From positions 1 to 28,012 of the forward strand of contig JBJDYV010000100.1 of assembly GCA_051867655.1 (NCBI GenBank): a DNA stretch of 28,012 nucleotides, written 5' to 3'. This document shows, in pieces, positions 14,159-22,537 of this stretch. The stretch is from JAJPXI01 sp051867655. GTDB lineage: Bacteria; Bacillota; Clostridia; Oscillospirales; Oscillospiraceae. The translations under genes were made by a program, and so were the position numbers. Numbering within the stretch: position 1 is the stretch's first letter; each line of letters begins with the position of its first letter. Below the pieces are notes generated by a model. It saw only the letters and a program-made list of their open reading frames with translations, made no database searches and was not told where the DNA came from.

Positions 14159-16048
14159 ATGAAACACAAAAAACTACTGTCCCTGCTGCTCGCGCTGGTT
14201 CTGGCTTTCTCCATGGTCATTCCCGCAATGGCCGCCGAAGGCGGCGAAATCGTGATCTTGTACACCAACGATATCCATACTTACATCGACGAGGATCTGA
14301 CCTATTCCAAGGTAGCCGCCCTGAAGGATTCCATCCCGAACGCGCTTCTGGTTGACGCCGGCGACCACATTCAGGGCACCGCCTACGGCTCCATGGACAA
14401 GGGCGCCACCATCCTCAAGCTGATGAACGCCGCCGACTATGACGTCGCCACCCTGGGCAACCATGAGTTCGACTATACTATGGCAGGCTGCATGAACGCC
14501 ATCGCGTGGGCCGATTTCCCCTATGTCTCCTGCAACTTCTATCACGAGACCAACGGCGTGCCCGGCGAGAGTGTTCTGGACAGCTACAAGGTCTTTGAGG
14601 TGAACGGCACCAAGATTGCCTTCATCGGCATCACCACCCCCGAGTCCTTCACCAAGTCCACCCCCGCTTACTTCCAGGATGACGCGGGCAACTACATCTA
14701 CGGCATCGCCGGCGGCGAGGACGGCTCCGCGCTGTACGCCGCTGTCCAGACCGCCATCGACGCCGCCAGCAAGGAAGCCGACATTGTGATCGCCCTGGGC
14801 CACCTGGGCGACGACCCCGCGTCCGATCCCTGGAACTCCGAAGATGTAATTGCCAACACCACCGGCCTGGACGCCTTCATCGACGGCCACTCCCACTCCA
14901 CCGTGGAGTGTAAGGAAGTTGCCGATCAGAACGGCGACGCCGTGGTTCTGACCCAGACCGGCTCCTATCTGGCCGCCGTGGGTAAGATGACCATTTCCGC
15001 CGATGGCACCATCACCACCGAACTGCTGACCGCCGAGGATCTGGCCGACGTCACTCCCGATGCCGAGGTGAAGGCCATTGAGGACGCCTGGATCGCCGAG
15101 ATCGACACCGCGCTGGGCGAGGTCATCGGCTCCGTTGACGACACTCTGGACAACTACGACGCCGAGGGCAACCGTCTCGTCCGCAAGCAGGAGACCAACA
15201 CCGGCGATTTTGCCGCCGACGCCCTGTACTACCTGTTCGACAATATGGATCTGGATGTGGACTTTGCCATCATGAACGGCGGCGGCGTGCGCAACAAGGC
15301 CATCACCGGCGACATCTCCTATCTGACCTGCAAAGAGATCCACACCTTCGGCAACGTGGCCTGCCTGCAGACCATCACCGGCCAGCAGATGCTGGACGCC
15401 CTGGAGTGGGGTTCCCGTGACGTGGGCACCGCCGAGTGCGGCGGCTTCCTGCAGGTCTCCGGCCTGAAGTATACCATCAACACCGCCATCCCCTCCACGG
15501 TCCAGAAGGATGAGAAGGGCGTCTGGACCGGCGGCCCCACCGGCGCGTACCGCGTGCAGGACGTCCAGGTTCTGAACAAGGAGACCGGCAAGTATGAGGC
15601 TCTGGATCTGAACGCCAAGTACAACCTGGCCGGCTACAATTACACCCTGCGCGACCTGGGCGACGGCTACGCCATGTTCGCCGGCGCCGTCAACGTGCTG
15701 GACTATGTCATGGAGGATTACATGGTCCTGGCCAACTACGTCAAGTCCTTCGAGGGCGGCAAGGTCACCGGTTACGCCGAGCCTCAGGGCCGCATCACCG
15801 TCGTGAACGAGCCCGCCGCAGAGCCCGAGGTTCCCACCGAGCCTGTTGCTCCCGTTGAGCCTGTCACGCCCACCGAGCCCGCCGCCGAGACCTATGTGGT
15901 CGTGGCTGGCGACTGCCTCTGGAGCATCGCCGCCAAAACTCTGGGCAGCGGTACCAAGTGGACCGCCATCTATGAGGCCAATAAGGACGTCATCAAGGAC
16001 GCCAACCTGATCTACGTCGGTCAGGTCCTGGTCCTGCCCCAGAAGTAA
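14159..16048 (+). CDS. Secreted 5'-nucleotidase/cyclic phosphodiesterase (UshA/YfkN type) with C-terminal LysM
   Basis: This exported enzyme would release nucleosides and phosphate from extracellular nucleotides. Residues 1-26 form a signal peptide (cleavage likely after AMA). The metallophosphoesterase domain (about 28-290) carries the dimetal motifs TNDIH (36-40), DAGDH (66-70), GNHE (100-103), GHLG (214-217) and DGHSHS (242-247). The C-terminal substrate domain (about 330-545) contains NGGGVR (373-378) and TFGNV. A Pro/Glu-rich linker (about 552-575) leads to a LysM module (578-626), which would bind the enzyme to peptidoglycan rather than by a sortase signal. A GGAAAGGAG site precedes the ATG. 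It has its own promoter and terminator. Exact substrate (5'-nucleotide or 2',3'-cyclic) is not determinable. Confidence 0.93.
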   Translation: MKHKKLLSLLLALVLAFSMVIPAMAAEGGEIVILYTNDIHTYIDEDLTYSKVAALKDSIPNALLVDAGDHIQGTAYGSMDKGATILKLMNAADYDVATLGNHEFDYTMAGCMNAIAWADFPYVSCNFYHETNGVPGESVLDSYKVFEVNGTKIAFIGITTPESFTKSTPAYFQDDAGNYIYGIAGGEDGSALYAAVQTAIDAASKEADIVIALGHLGDDPASDPWNSEDVIANTTGLDAFIDGHSHSTVECKEVADQNGDAVVLTQTGSYLAAVGKMTISADGTITTELLTAEDLADVTPDAEVKAIEDAWIAEIDTALGEVIGSVDDTLDNYDAEGNRLVRKQETNTGDFAADALYYLFDNMDLDVDFAIMNGGGVRNKAITGDISYLTCKEIHTFGNVACLQTITGQQMLDALEWGSRDVGTAECGGFLQVSGLKYTINTAIPSTVQKDEKGVWTGGPTGAYRVQDVQVLNKETGKYEALDLNAKYNLAGYNYTLRDLGDGYAMFAGAVNVLDYVMEDYMVLANYVKSFEGGKVTGYAEPQGRITVVNEPAAEPEVPTEPVAPVEPVTPTEPAAETYVVVAGDCLWSIAAKTLGSGTKWTAIYEANKDVIKDANLIYVGQVLVLPQK

Positions 16049-16069
16049 AAATTCAAACCATTCCCGCCG

Positions 16070-16103
16070 CAAGGCCGGAGCTGGCTTTCCAGCTCCGGCC
16101 TTG
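16070..16103 (+). terminator. Terminator after the 5'-nucleotidase gene
   Basis: A perfect 15-bp stem (16070-16084 and 16089-16103) with loop CTTT follows the stop codon. No T-run comes after it, so termination may be incomplete. Its right arm overlaps the next promoter. Confidence 0.7.
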
Positions 16104-16129
16104 CTATTCCCGTGAAAATTGCGTATAAT
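16101..16129 (+). promoter_or_regulatory. Promoter of the ymdB-yhaO-yhaN genes
   Basis: TTGCTA (16101-16106) and a perfect TATAAT (16124-16129) are 17 bases apart, 28 bases before the start codon of the YmdB-like gene. Confidence 0.75.
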
Positions 16130-16157
16130 ATTTTTACTTTTATGAGGAGAGATGACG

Positions 16158-16937
16158 ATGGAACTGCATCTGCTTGCCGTGGGCGACGTGGTGTCCGAGG
16201 CGGGACTGGATTTCCTGACCCGGCGGCTGCGCCCCCTGAAAAAGAAATACGACGTCCATTTCACCGTGGTCAACGGAGAAAACGCCTCCGGTGTGGGGCT
16301 GACCCCCGCCCAGGCCCAGGCCATTCTGGACGCGGGCGCCGACGTGGTCACCCTGGGCAACCACACCTGGAACCGGATGCAGATCGTCCGCGCCCTGGAC
16401 GAGAACCCCTACCTGCTGCGCCCCGCCAACTTTACCAGCCGGGCGCCCGGCCGGGGGCTGGGGATCTACGACGGCCCCCGGGGCCTGCGCATCGCGGTGC
16501 TCAACCTGATTGGCCGGTGTGAGCTGGATTTCAACGCGGACAACCCCTTCACCACGGCGGACAGGCTGCTGAAGGGCCTGGACGCCGACCTGACTGTGGT
16601 GGACTTCCACGCCGAGGCCACCAGTGAAAAGGGGGCCATGGCGTGGCATCTGGACGGGCGGGCCCAGGCCCTCTGGGGCACCCACACCCATGTGCCCACC
16701 GCCGACTGCCAGGTGCTCCCCAAGGGATTGGGCTTTGTCACCGACCTGGGCTTTACCGGCCCCGCCCAGTCCGTTCTGGGTGTTCGGTCCCAGCAGGCGT
16801 TGGCCCGCTTTCTGGGCGCGCCCCCCAGCCGCTTCGAGCCCGCCGAGGGCCCCTGCAAGCTGGACGCCGTGCTCTTTACCATTGACACCGACACCAAACG
16901 CTGTACTTCCGTCATCCGTGTGGACGAGCAAGAGTGA
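16158..16937 (+). CDS. ymdB: YmdB-family cytosolic metallophosphoesterase
   Basis: The 259-residue protein is a YmdB-type phosphodiesterase; the Bacillus subtilis member hydrolyses 2',3'-cyclic nucleotides and influences biofilm and motility decisions. Dimetal-site residues are in place: Asp10 (GDVV), Glu41-Asn42 (NGENASG), Asn68-His69 (GNHTW), His151 (VDFHAE) and His176/His178 (GTHTHVPTAD). Length is normal. The ATG at 16158 is chosen over 16152 because AGGAG is eight bases away and the chain then begins with the first beta-strand. The stop codon overlaps the ribosome binding region of the SbcD-like gene, so the two are probably translated together. Confidence 0.92.
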   Translation: MELHLLAVGDVVSEAGLDFLTRRLRPLKKKYDVHFTVVNGENASGVGLTPAQAQAILDAGADVVTLGNHTWNRMQIVRALDENPYLLRPANFTSRAPGRGLGIYDGPRGLRIAVLNLIGRCELDFNADNPFTTADRLLKGLDADLTVVDFHAEATSEKGAMAWHLDGRAQALWGTHTHVPTADCQVLPKGLGFVTDLGFTGPAQSVLGVRSQQALARFLGAPPSRFEPAEGPCKLDAVLFTIDTDTKRCTSVIRVDEQE

Positions 16938-16949
16938 GGAGATATAACA

Positions 16950-18056
16950 TTGCGTATTATTCATGCCGCCGATTTCCATTTGGATTCCCCTTTTGACGGT
17001 CTCAGCCCCGAACAGGCAGTAGAGCGCCGCGCGGAGCAGCGGCAGCTTTTGGAGCGTCTGGCCGAGCTGGCCCGCTCCACCCGCGCCGAGGCGGTCCTGC
17101 TCGCCGGCGACCTGCTGGACGGCGACCGGGTCTACTACGAGACCGTGGAGGCCCTCTCCCGCGCCCTGGGCCGGATCGATGCGCCGGTGTTCATCGCCCC
17201 CGGCAACCACGATTACTATACAGGCCGCTCACCCTATGCGGTGAACGCCTGGCCGGACAACGTACATATTTTCCGCTCCGGACAGATCGAAAGCGTGGAG
17301 CTGCCCGGCCTGAACGCCGTGGTGTACGGCGCGGCCTTTACCGCCGACGGCCGGGGTGAAAGTCTGCTCAGCGGCTTTTCCGCACCCCAGGACGGGAAGC
17401 TGCACCTGATGGTACTCCATGCCGACGTGGACGCCCGGCAGGGCAGCCGCTACTGCCCGGTCTCCTCGGCGGACATCGCCGCCTCCGGGCTGGACTATCT
17501 GGCCCTAGGCCACATCCACACCTGCACCGGAGTCCAGATGGCCGGTCAGGTACCCTGGGCCTACTCCGGCTGCCCGGAGGGGCGGGGCTTCGACGAGACC
17601 GGCGTAAAGGGCGTGCTCTGCGGCGAGGTGGAGCGCGGCGGCAAGGCCGATCTGCGGTTTGTCCCCCTCTGTTCCCGGCAGTATCAGGTGCTGGAGCTGC
17701 CGGTGACGGAACAGGATGACACCGACAGCATCGTCACCCAAGTCCTGGCCCACGCCGCGCCCCGGGACCTGGTGCGCTTCGTGCTCACCGGCCAGTCCGG
17801 CGGCGCGGGCATTGACCTGGCCGCGCTGCAGGAGCGGTGTGAAGACTCCTTTTACAGCGTCTCCTTCCGGGACCGCACCCAGGTGTGCCGGGACCTCTGG
17901 GCGCGCATGGAGGAGGAAAACCTGACCGGACTGTTTCTGCGCTGTATGCGCGGCAGGCTGAACGCGGCCAAAGACGAGGACGAGGCGGCCCTGATCCAGA
18001 AGGCCACCCGTTTCGGCCTTGCGGCCTTGGAGAACAGGGAGGATTGCGCGCCGTGA
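16950..18056 (+). CDS. yhaO: SbcD/YhaO-like DNA-repair metallophosphoesterase
   Basis: This 368-residue protein is an Mre11/SbcD-type nuclease subunit related to Bacillus YhaO. Motifs in order: ADFHLDSP (7-14), GDLLDG (near 53), GNHDYY (near 85), HADVD (near 155) and GHIHT (near 188), the two-manganese site of the family. The C-terminal capping region is divergent. It starts with TTG at 16950; GAGGAG lies eight bases upstream and no better start exists without losing the first motif. It overlaps the next gene by four bases (GTGA), which indicates a tightly coupled pair, as expected for an SbcD-SbcC-like nuclease/ATPase complex. The role in DNA end processing is by homology only. Confidence 0.9.
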   Translation: MRIIHAADFHLDSPFDGLSPEQAVERRAEQRQLLERLAELARSTRAEAVLLAGDLLDGDRVYYETVEALSRALGRIDAPVFIAPGNHDYYTGRSPYAVNAWPDNVHIFRSGQIESVELPGLNAVVYGAAFTADGRGESLLSGFSAPQDGKLHLMVLHADVDARQGSRYCPVSSADIAASGLDYLALGHIHTCTGVQMAGQVPWAYSGCPEGRGFDETGVKGVLCGEVERGGKADLRFVPLCSRQYQVLELPVTEQDDTDSIVTQVLAHAAPRDLVRFVLTGQSGGAGIDLAALQERCEDSFYSVSFRDRTQVCRDLWARMEEENLTGLFLRCMRGRLNAAKDEDEAALIQKATRFGLAALENREDCAP

Positions 18057-20302
18057 AGATCCATCAACTGACCGCCACCTTCGGCAAGCTGCGGCAGCAG
18101 ACCTTGTCTCTGGAGGATGGCCTGAACATCATGGAAGCGCCCAACGAGGCGGGCAAGTCCACCTGGGCGGGCTTTCTGCGCGCTATGCTCTACGGCATCG
18201 ACACCAAGGAGCGGGACAAGAAGGGCGTCATTGCCGAAAAGAACCGCTATCTGCCCTGGGACGGGGGCGCCATGGAGGGCTCCATCCAGCTGAACTGGGC
18301 GGGCAAAGAGATCACTCTGCGCCGCACCAGCAAGGGCAATTCCCCCCTGAGCCAGTTTCAGGCGGTCTATACGGGTACTGAGGAACCGGTGCCCGGCCTA
18401 AATGCGGACAACGTGGGCGAGACGCTGACCGGCGTGGGCCGGGAGGTATTTGAGCGCTCCGCCTTCGTGGGCCAGAGCTCCCTGGCCGTGACCGGCTCCG
18501 CCGAGCTGGAGCGGCGCATCTGCGCCATCGTCTCCTCCGGCCAGGAGGACGTGTCCTATTCCGAGACCGAGCAGCGGCTGCGGGACTGGAAAAACCGCCG
18601 TCAATCCAACCAGAAAAACGGCCTGATCCCCCGTCTGGAGGAGGAGAAGGCCAGCGTGGCCGCCACATTGGAGCGTCTGGAAAGCGCCAACCGCCAGGCC
18701 GCCGCCGCCCGGGCCCGCATCCGGGAATTGGATGCGGAGCGCGCTGAGCTGGAACAGCAGGCGCAGGCCCACCGCGCCCTGGCCAATGTCCGGATCCGGG
18801 AGCGCTATGACGCGGCGAAGGCCGATCTGGACGCGGCCCAGACCGCCTGGAACGCGGTGCACCAAGAGCGCCTGCGCCGGGGCACACCCCCGGACGGGGA
18901 GACCCTGCGCAATATGCAGGGAGAGCTGTCCTATCTGAATACTCTGGACGCCAACATCAAGCAGGCCCGCCGGGAGTGCGAGGAGATAAAAGTGCCCTCC
19001 CTGGAGATTAAGCATCCGGTGTTTGCCGGGATGGACCCCGCCGCCGTGCGGGAACGGGCCACGGCGGACGCCCAGGAGGTCAGGCAATTTCAGGAGGACA
19101 CCCGCGGCGCGGTACCCTGGTCCGTGCGCTTCATCATCATCGGCGTTCTTCTCGCCGCCGCGGCAGGCGTGCTCCTGATCGACCGCTTTGCCCATGCCAA
19201 CCCTTTGTATATCGGAATTCTGGCCGCCGTGTGCGCCGTGGCCGTCTGCGCCCTGGTGGTCTGGGGCGTGGTCAAACACTGGAAAGGAAACACGCGGGTT
19301 CACCGCATTCTGGACAGCTACGGTGTTCAGGACGCCGCCGGCATCATCGAACAGGCCAAACAGTACATTGCGGACTACGAGGCCGTCAGCCAGGCGCGCA
19401 CGGACGCCGCCGTGCGCGCTGTCTCCCTGGAGCGGCTGGAGGCCGAGCGGGAGGAGCTGGCGGAGCGTCTGCTGGAGGCCGCCCACACCTTCGCCCCCGA
19501 GGTCACCGACCTGTACGGCGTGTCCGCGGCGGTCTCCCTGGCCCTGAACCTGGGCGAGAAGGAAAAGGCCGCCGCCCTGCGTCTGGAAAGCGCGGAGAAG
19601 GTGCTGCAGGCCGTGACCGCCCAGGGGGTCCCCGCCCAGGCGCAGGTCCCCGACCAAGTGCCCGAGCGCAGCGAACAGGAGGTCGCCGCGCGCCTGAACG
19701 CGGTGCGTCTGGAGCTGTCCCGGCTGAACGAGACCCTGGCCATGGCCCAGGGGGAGATGAACACCCTGGGCGACCCGGCGGCTCTGCAGGCCCGGCTGGG
19801 CGAGCTGGAGGACCAGCTGAGCCGCCGCCGGGAGGAATACAGCGCCCTTGCCGCCGCCATGGACGGTCTGACCGAGGCCAACGCCCTGCTTCAGGCCCGG
19901 ATGTCCCCCGCCCTGAACGCCCGCGCCGGGGAGCTGCTCAGCCGTCTGACCGGCGGAAAGTACGATCAGGTGTCCCTGACCCGGGAATTTGAGGCTCTGG
20001 CCAGCCAGCGGGGCGATGTGACCCCCCGCAGGCTTCTGACCCTGTCCAAGGGGACGGCGGACCAGCTCTATCTGGCAGTACGTCTGGCGGTGTGCGACCT
20101 GGTGCTCCCGGGGGACGATGCGGCCCCCCTGGTGCTGGACGACGCCCTGGTGAATTTTGACGACGAGCGCCTGGGACTGGCGCTGGAGCTGCTCCGGGAT
20201 CTGGCCCAAAAGCGTCAGATCCTGCTGTTCACCTGCCAGAGCCGGGAACGGCTCCGCCTGACCGGCGCGCCGGATGTCCGGATCACCCGCTTGCAATCCT
20301 GA
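18053..20302 (+). CDS. yhaN: YhaN/SbcC-like AAA ATPase with central membrane helices
   Basis: This 749-residue protein is the probable partner of the preceding nuclease. It has a Walker A motif APNEAGKST (29-37), an extensive coiled coil rich in Glu/Arg/Ala (about 175-340 and 430-620), an ABC-type signature LSKGTADQLYLA (near 663) and a Walker B motif PLVLDD (near 692-697). Two hydrophobic segments (about 356-375 and 384-405) interrupt the coil where soluble SbcC proteins carry a zinc hook, so this protein probably sits in the membrane, as known for YhaN-type members. The GTG at 18053 is chosen because MKIHQL forms the first strand and it overlaps the upstream stop codon. Length is shorter than Bacillus YhaN. 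Confidence 0.88.
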   Translation: MKIHQLTATFGKLRQQTLSLEDGLNIMEAPNEAGKSTWAGFLRAMLYGIDTKERDKKGVIAEKNRYLPWDGGAMEGSIQLNWAGKEITLRRTSKGNSPLSQFQAVYTGTEEPVPGLNADNVGETLTGVGREVFERSAFVGQSSLAVTGSAELERRICAIVSSGQEDVSYSETEQRLRDWKNRRQSNQKNGLIPRLEEEKASVAATLERLESANRQAAAARARIRELDAERAELEQQAQAHRALANVRIRERYDAAKADLDAAQTAWNAVHQERLRRGTPPDGETLRNMQGELSYLNTLDANIKQARRECEEIKVPSLEIKHPVFAGMDPAAVRERATADAQEVRQFQEDTRGAVPWSVRFIIIGVLLAAAAGVLLIDRFAHANPLYIGILAAVCAVAVCALVVWGVVKHWKGNTRVHRILDSYGVQDAAGIIEQAKQYIADYEAVSQARTDAAVRAVSLERLEAEREELAERLLEAAHTFAPEVTDLYGVSAAVSLALNLGEKEKAAALRLESAEKVLQAVTAQGVPAQAQVPDQVPERSEQEVAARLNAVRLELSRLNETLAMAQGEMNTLGDPAALQARLGELEDQLSRRREEYSALAAAMDGLTEANALLQARMSPALNARAGELLSRLTGGKYDQVSLTREFEALASQRGDVTPRRLLTLSKGTADQLYLAVRLAVCDLVLPGDDAAPLVLDDALVNFDDERLGLALELLRDLAQKRQILLFTCQSRERLRLTGAPDVRITRLQS

Positions 20303-20319
20303 GTCCGCGGGTGTATGAT
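20291..20319 (+). promoter_or_regulatory. Promoter of lepB
   Basis: TTGCAA (20291-20296) and TATGAT (20314-20319) are 17 bases apart. The -35 lies within the last codons of the yhaN-like gene, so lepB and the flavodoxin-like genes can be expressed independently. Confidence 0.7.
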
Positions 20320-20353
20320 GAAGTAGATTTCCCTGAAACGGAGGACCGTTCCC

Positions 20354-20944
20354 ATGGCAGAAAAAAATAACCCGGAGCAGCCCAAGCTGACCCGCGCGGA
20401 GGAATTCAAGCAGGACCTGTATTTCTGGCTTCAGGCGCTGGTCATGGCCCTGGTGGCATTGATCCTGCTGTTCACCTTTGTGGGCCGCATCATCGCCGTG
20501 GACGGGCCGTCCATGCTGCCCACGCTCCACGACGGGGATATGCTGCTACTGCGAAGCATCGGCTACACGCCGGAGCAGGGCGATATCGTGGTCCTGACCA
20601 AGGACTTTTCCCACTACACGGACCAGCCCATCGTCAAGCGGGTCATCGCGGTGGGCGGACAGACCGTACGCATCGATTACGAGGAGAGCAAGGTCTATGT
20701 GGACGGCGTGGCCCTGGACGAGCCGTACATCAATGAGAGCATCATGATCCGGCCGGGGCCGGGATCGGCGCTGAGCATTGAGGAGCTGACCGTGCCCGAA
20801 GGCTCGGTGTTCGTGCTGGGCGATAACCGCAACGACTCCAGCGACAGCCGCCACGTGGAATTGGGCGCCATCGACGAGCGCTACATTCTGGGCAAGGCGG
20901 TCATGATCCTGCTGCCCTTCCGTGACCTGGGCCTTCTGAACTGA
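20354..20944 (+). CDS. lepB: Signal peptidase I
   Basis: This membrane-bound serine peptidase removes signal peptides from secreted proteins. The 196-residue chain has a cytosolic N-terminus, one transmembrane helix (about residues 26-44) and an extracellular catalytic domain. The Ser/Lys dyad is visible as Ser53 in DGPSMLPTL and Lys95 in IVKRVIAVGGQ; the GDNRNDSSDSR box lies near residue 156. The single helix and size are those of Gram-positive type I peptidases. GGAGG lies nine bases before the ATG. It is followed after 15 bases by a flavodoxin-fold gene, with no functional link apparent. Genomes of this group often carry several signal peptidase genes, so essentiality cannot be judged. Confidence 0.96.
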   Translation: MAEKNNPEQPKLTRAEEFKQDLYFWLQALVMALVALILLFTFVGRIIAVDGPSMLPTLHDGDMLLLRSIGYTPEQGDIVVLTKDFSHYTDQPIVKRVIAVGGQTVRIDYEESKVYVDGVALDEPYINESIMIRPGPGSALSIEELTVPEGSVFVLGDNRNDSSDSRHVELGAIDERYILGKAVMILLPFRDLGLLN

Positions 20945-20959
20945 AAAAGGAGTGGTGTC

Positions 20960-21529
20960 ATGAACCAGATCTTATTTGTCAACGCCTGCGTCCGGCCCGA
21001 TTCCCGCACATGGGAGCTGGCGCGGCACGTCCTGGACCAACTGGACGGCCCGGTGACGGAAGTGCGTCTGTTTGACGAGCAGATCCCCCCGCTGGACTGG
21101 GAGGGAGTTCAGGCGCGGGACGCCAGTGTGCGCTCCGGCGACCTTTCCGCCCCCATCCTCCGCTACGCGCGGCAGTTCGCCCAGGCCGACGTGGTCGTGA
21201 TTGCCGCGCCCTATTGGGACCTTCTGTTTCCCACCGTGGTGCGCGCCTATTTCGAGGCGGTGACCGTCACAGGCGTCACGTTCCGCTATACCCCCGAGGG
21301 CATCCCGGAAGGCCTTTGCCGCGCCAAAAAGCTCATCTATGTGACCACCGCAGGCGGCCCCATCGGGGCGTACAATCTGGGATTTGAGTACATCAAAGCC
21401 CTCGGCCAGCTCTATTACGGTATTCCCGCGTTCCAATGCTTCACCGCCGAGGGTCTGGATATCGTCGGCGCGGATACAGCGGCGATCATGGCCGCGGCCA
21501 AGCAGACAATTGAAGAACAAATGCGCTGA
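20960..21529 (+). CDS. Flavodoxin-fold NAD(P)H dehydrogenase (AzoR/MdaB-like)
   Basis: The 189-residue protein has the flavodoxin-2 fold of FMN-dependent NAD(P)H:quinone reductases and azoreductases. The opening strand ILFVNACVRPDSRT with the phosphate-binding turn, the segment VVIAAPYWDLLFPTVVRAYFE (about residues 77-97, the FMN-site loop and helix) and YVTTAGGPIG (near 130) fit this family. Such enzymes carry out two-electron reduction of quinones, azo dyes or nitro compounds. An AAGGAG site precedes the ATG. A second, more distant flavodoxin-like gene follows after 26 bases; the two may be cotranscribed from the lepB promoter. The true acceptor is unknown. Confidence 0.85.
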   Translation: MNQILFVNACVRPDSRTWELARHVLDQLDGPVTEVRLFDEQIPPLDWEGVQARDASVRSGDLSAPILRYARQFAQADVVVIAAPYWDLLFPTVVRAYFEAVTVTGVTFRYTPEGIPEGLCRAKKLIYVTTAGGPIGAYNLGFEYIKALGQLYYGIPAFQCFTAEGLDIVGADTAAIMAAAKQTIEEQMR

Positions 21530-21555
21530 CGTGCGCAGAGAGAGGAAGGATCATC

Positions 21556-22191
21556 ATGAAAGTCGTCGCATTCAACGGAAGCCCCCACAAAGAGGGCAAT
21601 ACATATCACGCCCTGAAGGCGGTCTGCGCCCAACTGGAAGCGGCGGGCATCGAGACGGAGATCGTCTGGACCGGTGCCCATGACATCAAGGCCTGCAAGG
21701 GGTGCAACATGTGCGCCCGCAACCGGGACGAAAAGTGCGTTCTCCAGGGCGATCCGGTCAACGAGTGGATTCAGAAGATGAAGGAGGCCGACGGTATCCT
21801 GCTGGGCGCCCCCGTCCATTACGCCGGTATGGCCGCCGGGTTCAAGGCATTCCTGGACCGCGCCTTCTACGTCTGCGGCAACAACGGCAGCCTCCTGCGC
21901 CACAAGGTGGGCGCGGCGGTCACCGCCGTGCGCCGCTCGGGCGGCGTGGACACCCTGGACGGGCTGTACCACTACCTGACCTATTCCGAGATGCTGCTTC
22001 CTACCTCCAACTACTGGAACGTCATCCACGGCCTGAAGCCCGGCCAGGCGGAGGAGGACGGCGAGGGAATGCAGATCATGGAGGTTCTGGGCCAGAACAT
22101 GGCCTGGCTCATGAAGCTGAAGGAGTACGGTCAGGACGCCGTCCCCGCTCCCGCGCCTGTCAAGAAGACCTTTACCAATTTTATTCGCTGA
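21556..22191 (+). CDS. Flavodoxin-family iron-sulfur flavoprotein-like NADPH-dependent FMN reductase
   Basis: The 211-residue protein belongs to the NADPH-dependent FMN reductase/multimeric flavodoxin group. It begins MKVVAFNGSPHKEGNTYH, the FMN phosphate loop, and has the cysteine-rich KACKGCNMCARN segment (about residues 46-57) found in many clostridial members, which may bind a metal cluster or react with thiols. GAPVHYAGMAAGFKAFLDR (about 84-102) is the second FMN-contact region. An AGAGGAAGG site precedes the ATG. The gene ends inside a bidirectional terminator. It is probably a redox or detoxification enzyme; the partner is unknown. The preceding flavodoxin-like protein lacks the cysteine motif, so the two are not recent duplicates. 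Confidence 0.87.
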   Translation: MKVVAFNGSPHKEGNTYHALKAVCAQLEAAGIETEIVWTGAHDIKACKGCNMCARNRDEKCVLQGDPVNEWIQKMKEADGILLGAPVHYAGMAAGFKAFLDRAFYVCGNNGSLLRHKVGAAVTAVRRSGGVDTLDGLYHYLTYSEMLLPTSNYWNVIHGLKPGQAEEDGEGMQIMEVLGQNMAWLMKLKEYGQDAVPAPAPVKKTFTNFIR

Positions 22192-22225
22192 AAAAATCAC
22201 GCAGCCGACGGCTGCGTGATTTTTT
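22191..22225. terminator. Bidirectional terminator between flavoprotein gene and rqcP
   Basis: A perfect 16-bp stem (22191-22206 and 22210-22225) with loop GAC starts with AAAAAA and ends with TTTTTT, so it works in both directions. It overlaps the flavoprotein stop codon and lies eight bases after the rqcP stop. Confidence 0.95.
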
Positions 22226-22232
22226 ATTGATT

Positions 22233-22472
22233 TTATAGCTCTTTATACATCGCCGGGGCGTCGGCCTTCCCGACGTGTTCCGAGACCGTCAGGACCTCCA
22301 CCTTGACGGTCTTCTCCCCGAAGCGCAGCTCCAGCACGTCCCCTTCCTTCACCTCATAGGAGGCCCGGACGGGACGGCCGTTGACGCTGACCCGCTGGTT
22401 GTCGCAGGCCTCGTTGGCCACGGTGCGGCGCTTGATCAGCCGGGAGACCTTCAGCCATTTGTCCAAACGCAT
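22233..22472 (-). CDS. rqcP: S4-domain RNA-binding protein RqcP (YabO/Hsp15 family)
   Basis: The 79-residue protein is almost only an S4 RNA-binding domain: MRLDKWLKVSRLIKRRT at the N-terminus, then VNGRPVRASYEV and GDVLELRFG. It matches the YabO/RqcP group, which binds stalled 50S subunits and supports RqcH in adding alanine tails during ribosome quality control; Hsp15 is the proteobacterial counterpart. Its place next to mazG and a SpoVB-like gene agrees with the Bacillus yabM-yabN-yabO order. Here an HU gene intervenes and yabP/yabQ do not follow. GGAGG lies close upstream, immediately after the HU terminator, so some read-through or a local promoter is needed for its expression. Confidence 0.92.
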   Translation of the reverse strand: MRLDKWLKVSRLIKRRTVANEACDNQRVSVNGRPVRASYEVKEGDVLELRFGEKTVKVEVLTVSEHVGKADAPAMYKEL

Positions 22473-22484
22473 GTCAAAATCCTC

Positions 22485-22524
22485 CGAAAAAGCGGCCCCC
22501 GGATGTGCTTCCGGAGGCCGCTTT
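22485..22524 (-). terminator. Terminator (possibly partial) after the HU gene
   Basis: On the minus strand a 15-bp stem with one G-U pair (22489-22503 with 22510-22524) ends in TTTTT. The rqcP ribosome binding site follows at once, so it may act as an attenuator that keeps HU high and rqcP low. Confidence 0.75.
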
Positions 22525-22537
22525 CCTATAGCAATCC

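Noticed and set aside
14174..16366. A 730-residue open frame antisense to the 5'-nucleotidase gene
   Set aside because: It is a shadow produced by G+C-biased codons; it is low-complexity (Gly, Val, Asp, His), lacks a ribosome binding site and matches no family, while the plus strand encodes a clear enzyme with signal peptide.
18398..20530. Long antisense open frame opposite the YhaN-like gene (and similar ones opposite dctP, YeiH, MmgE/PrpD and the flavoenzyme)
   Set aside because: All lie opposite well-supported genes, have biased composition and no start signals.
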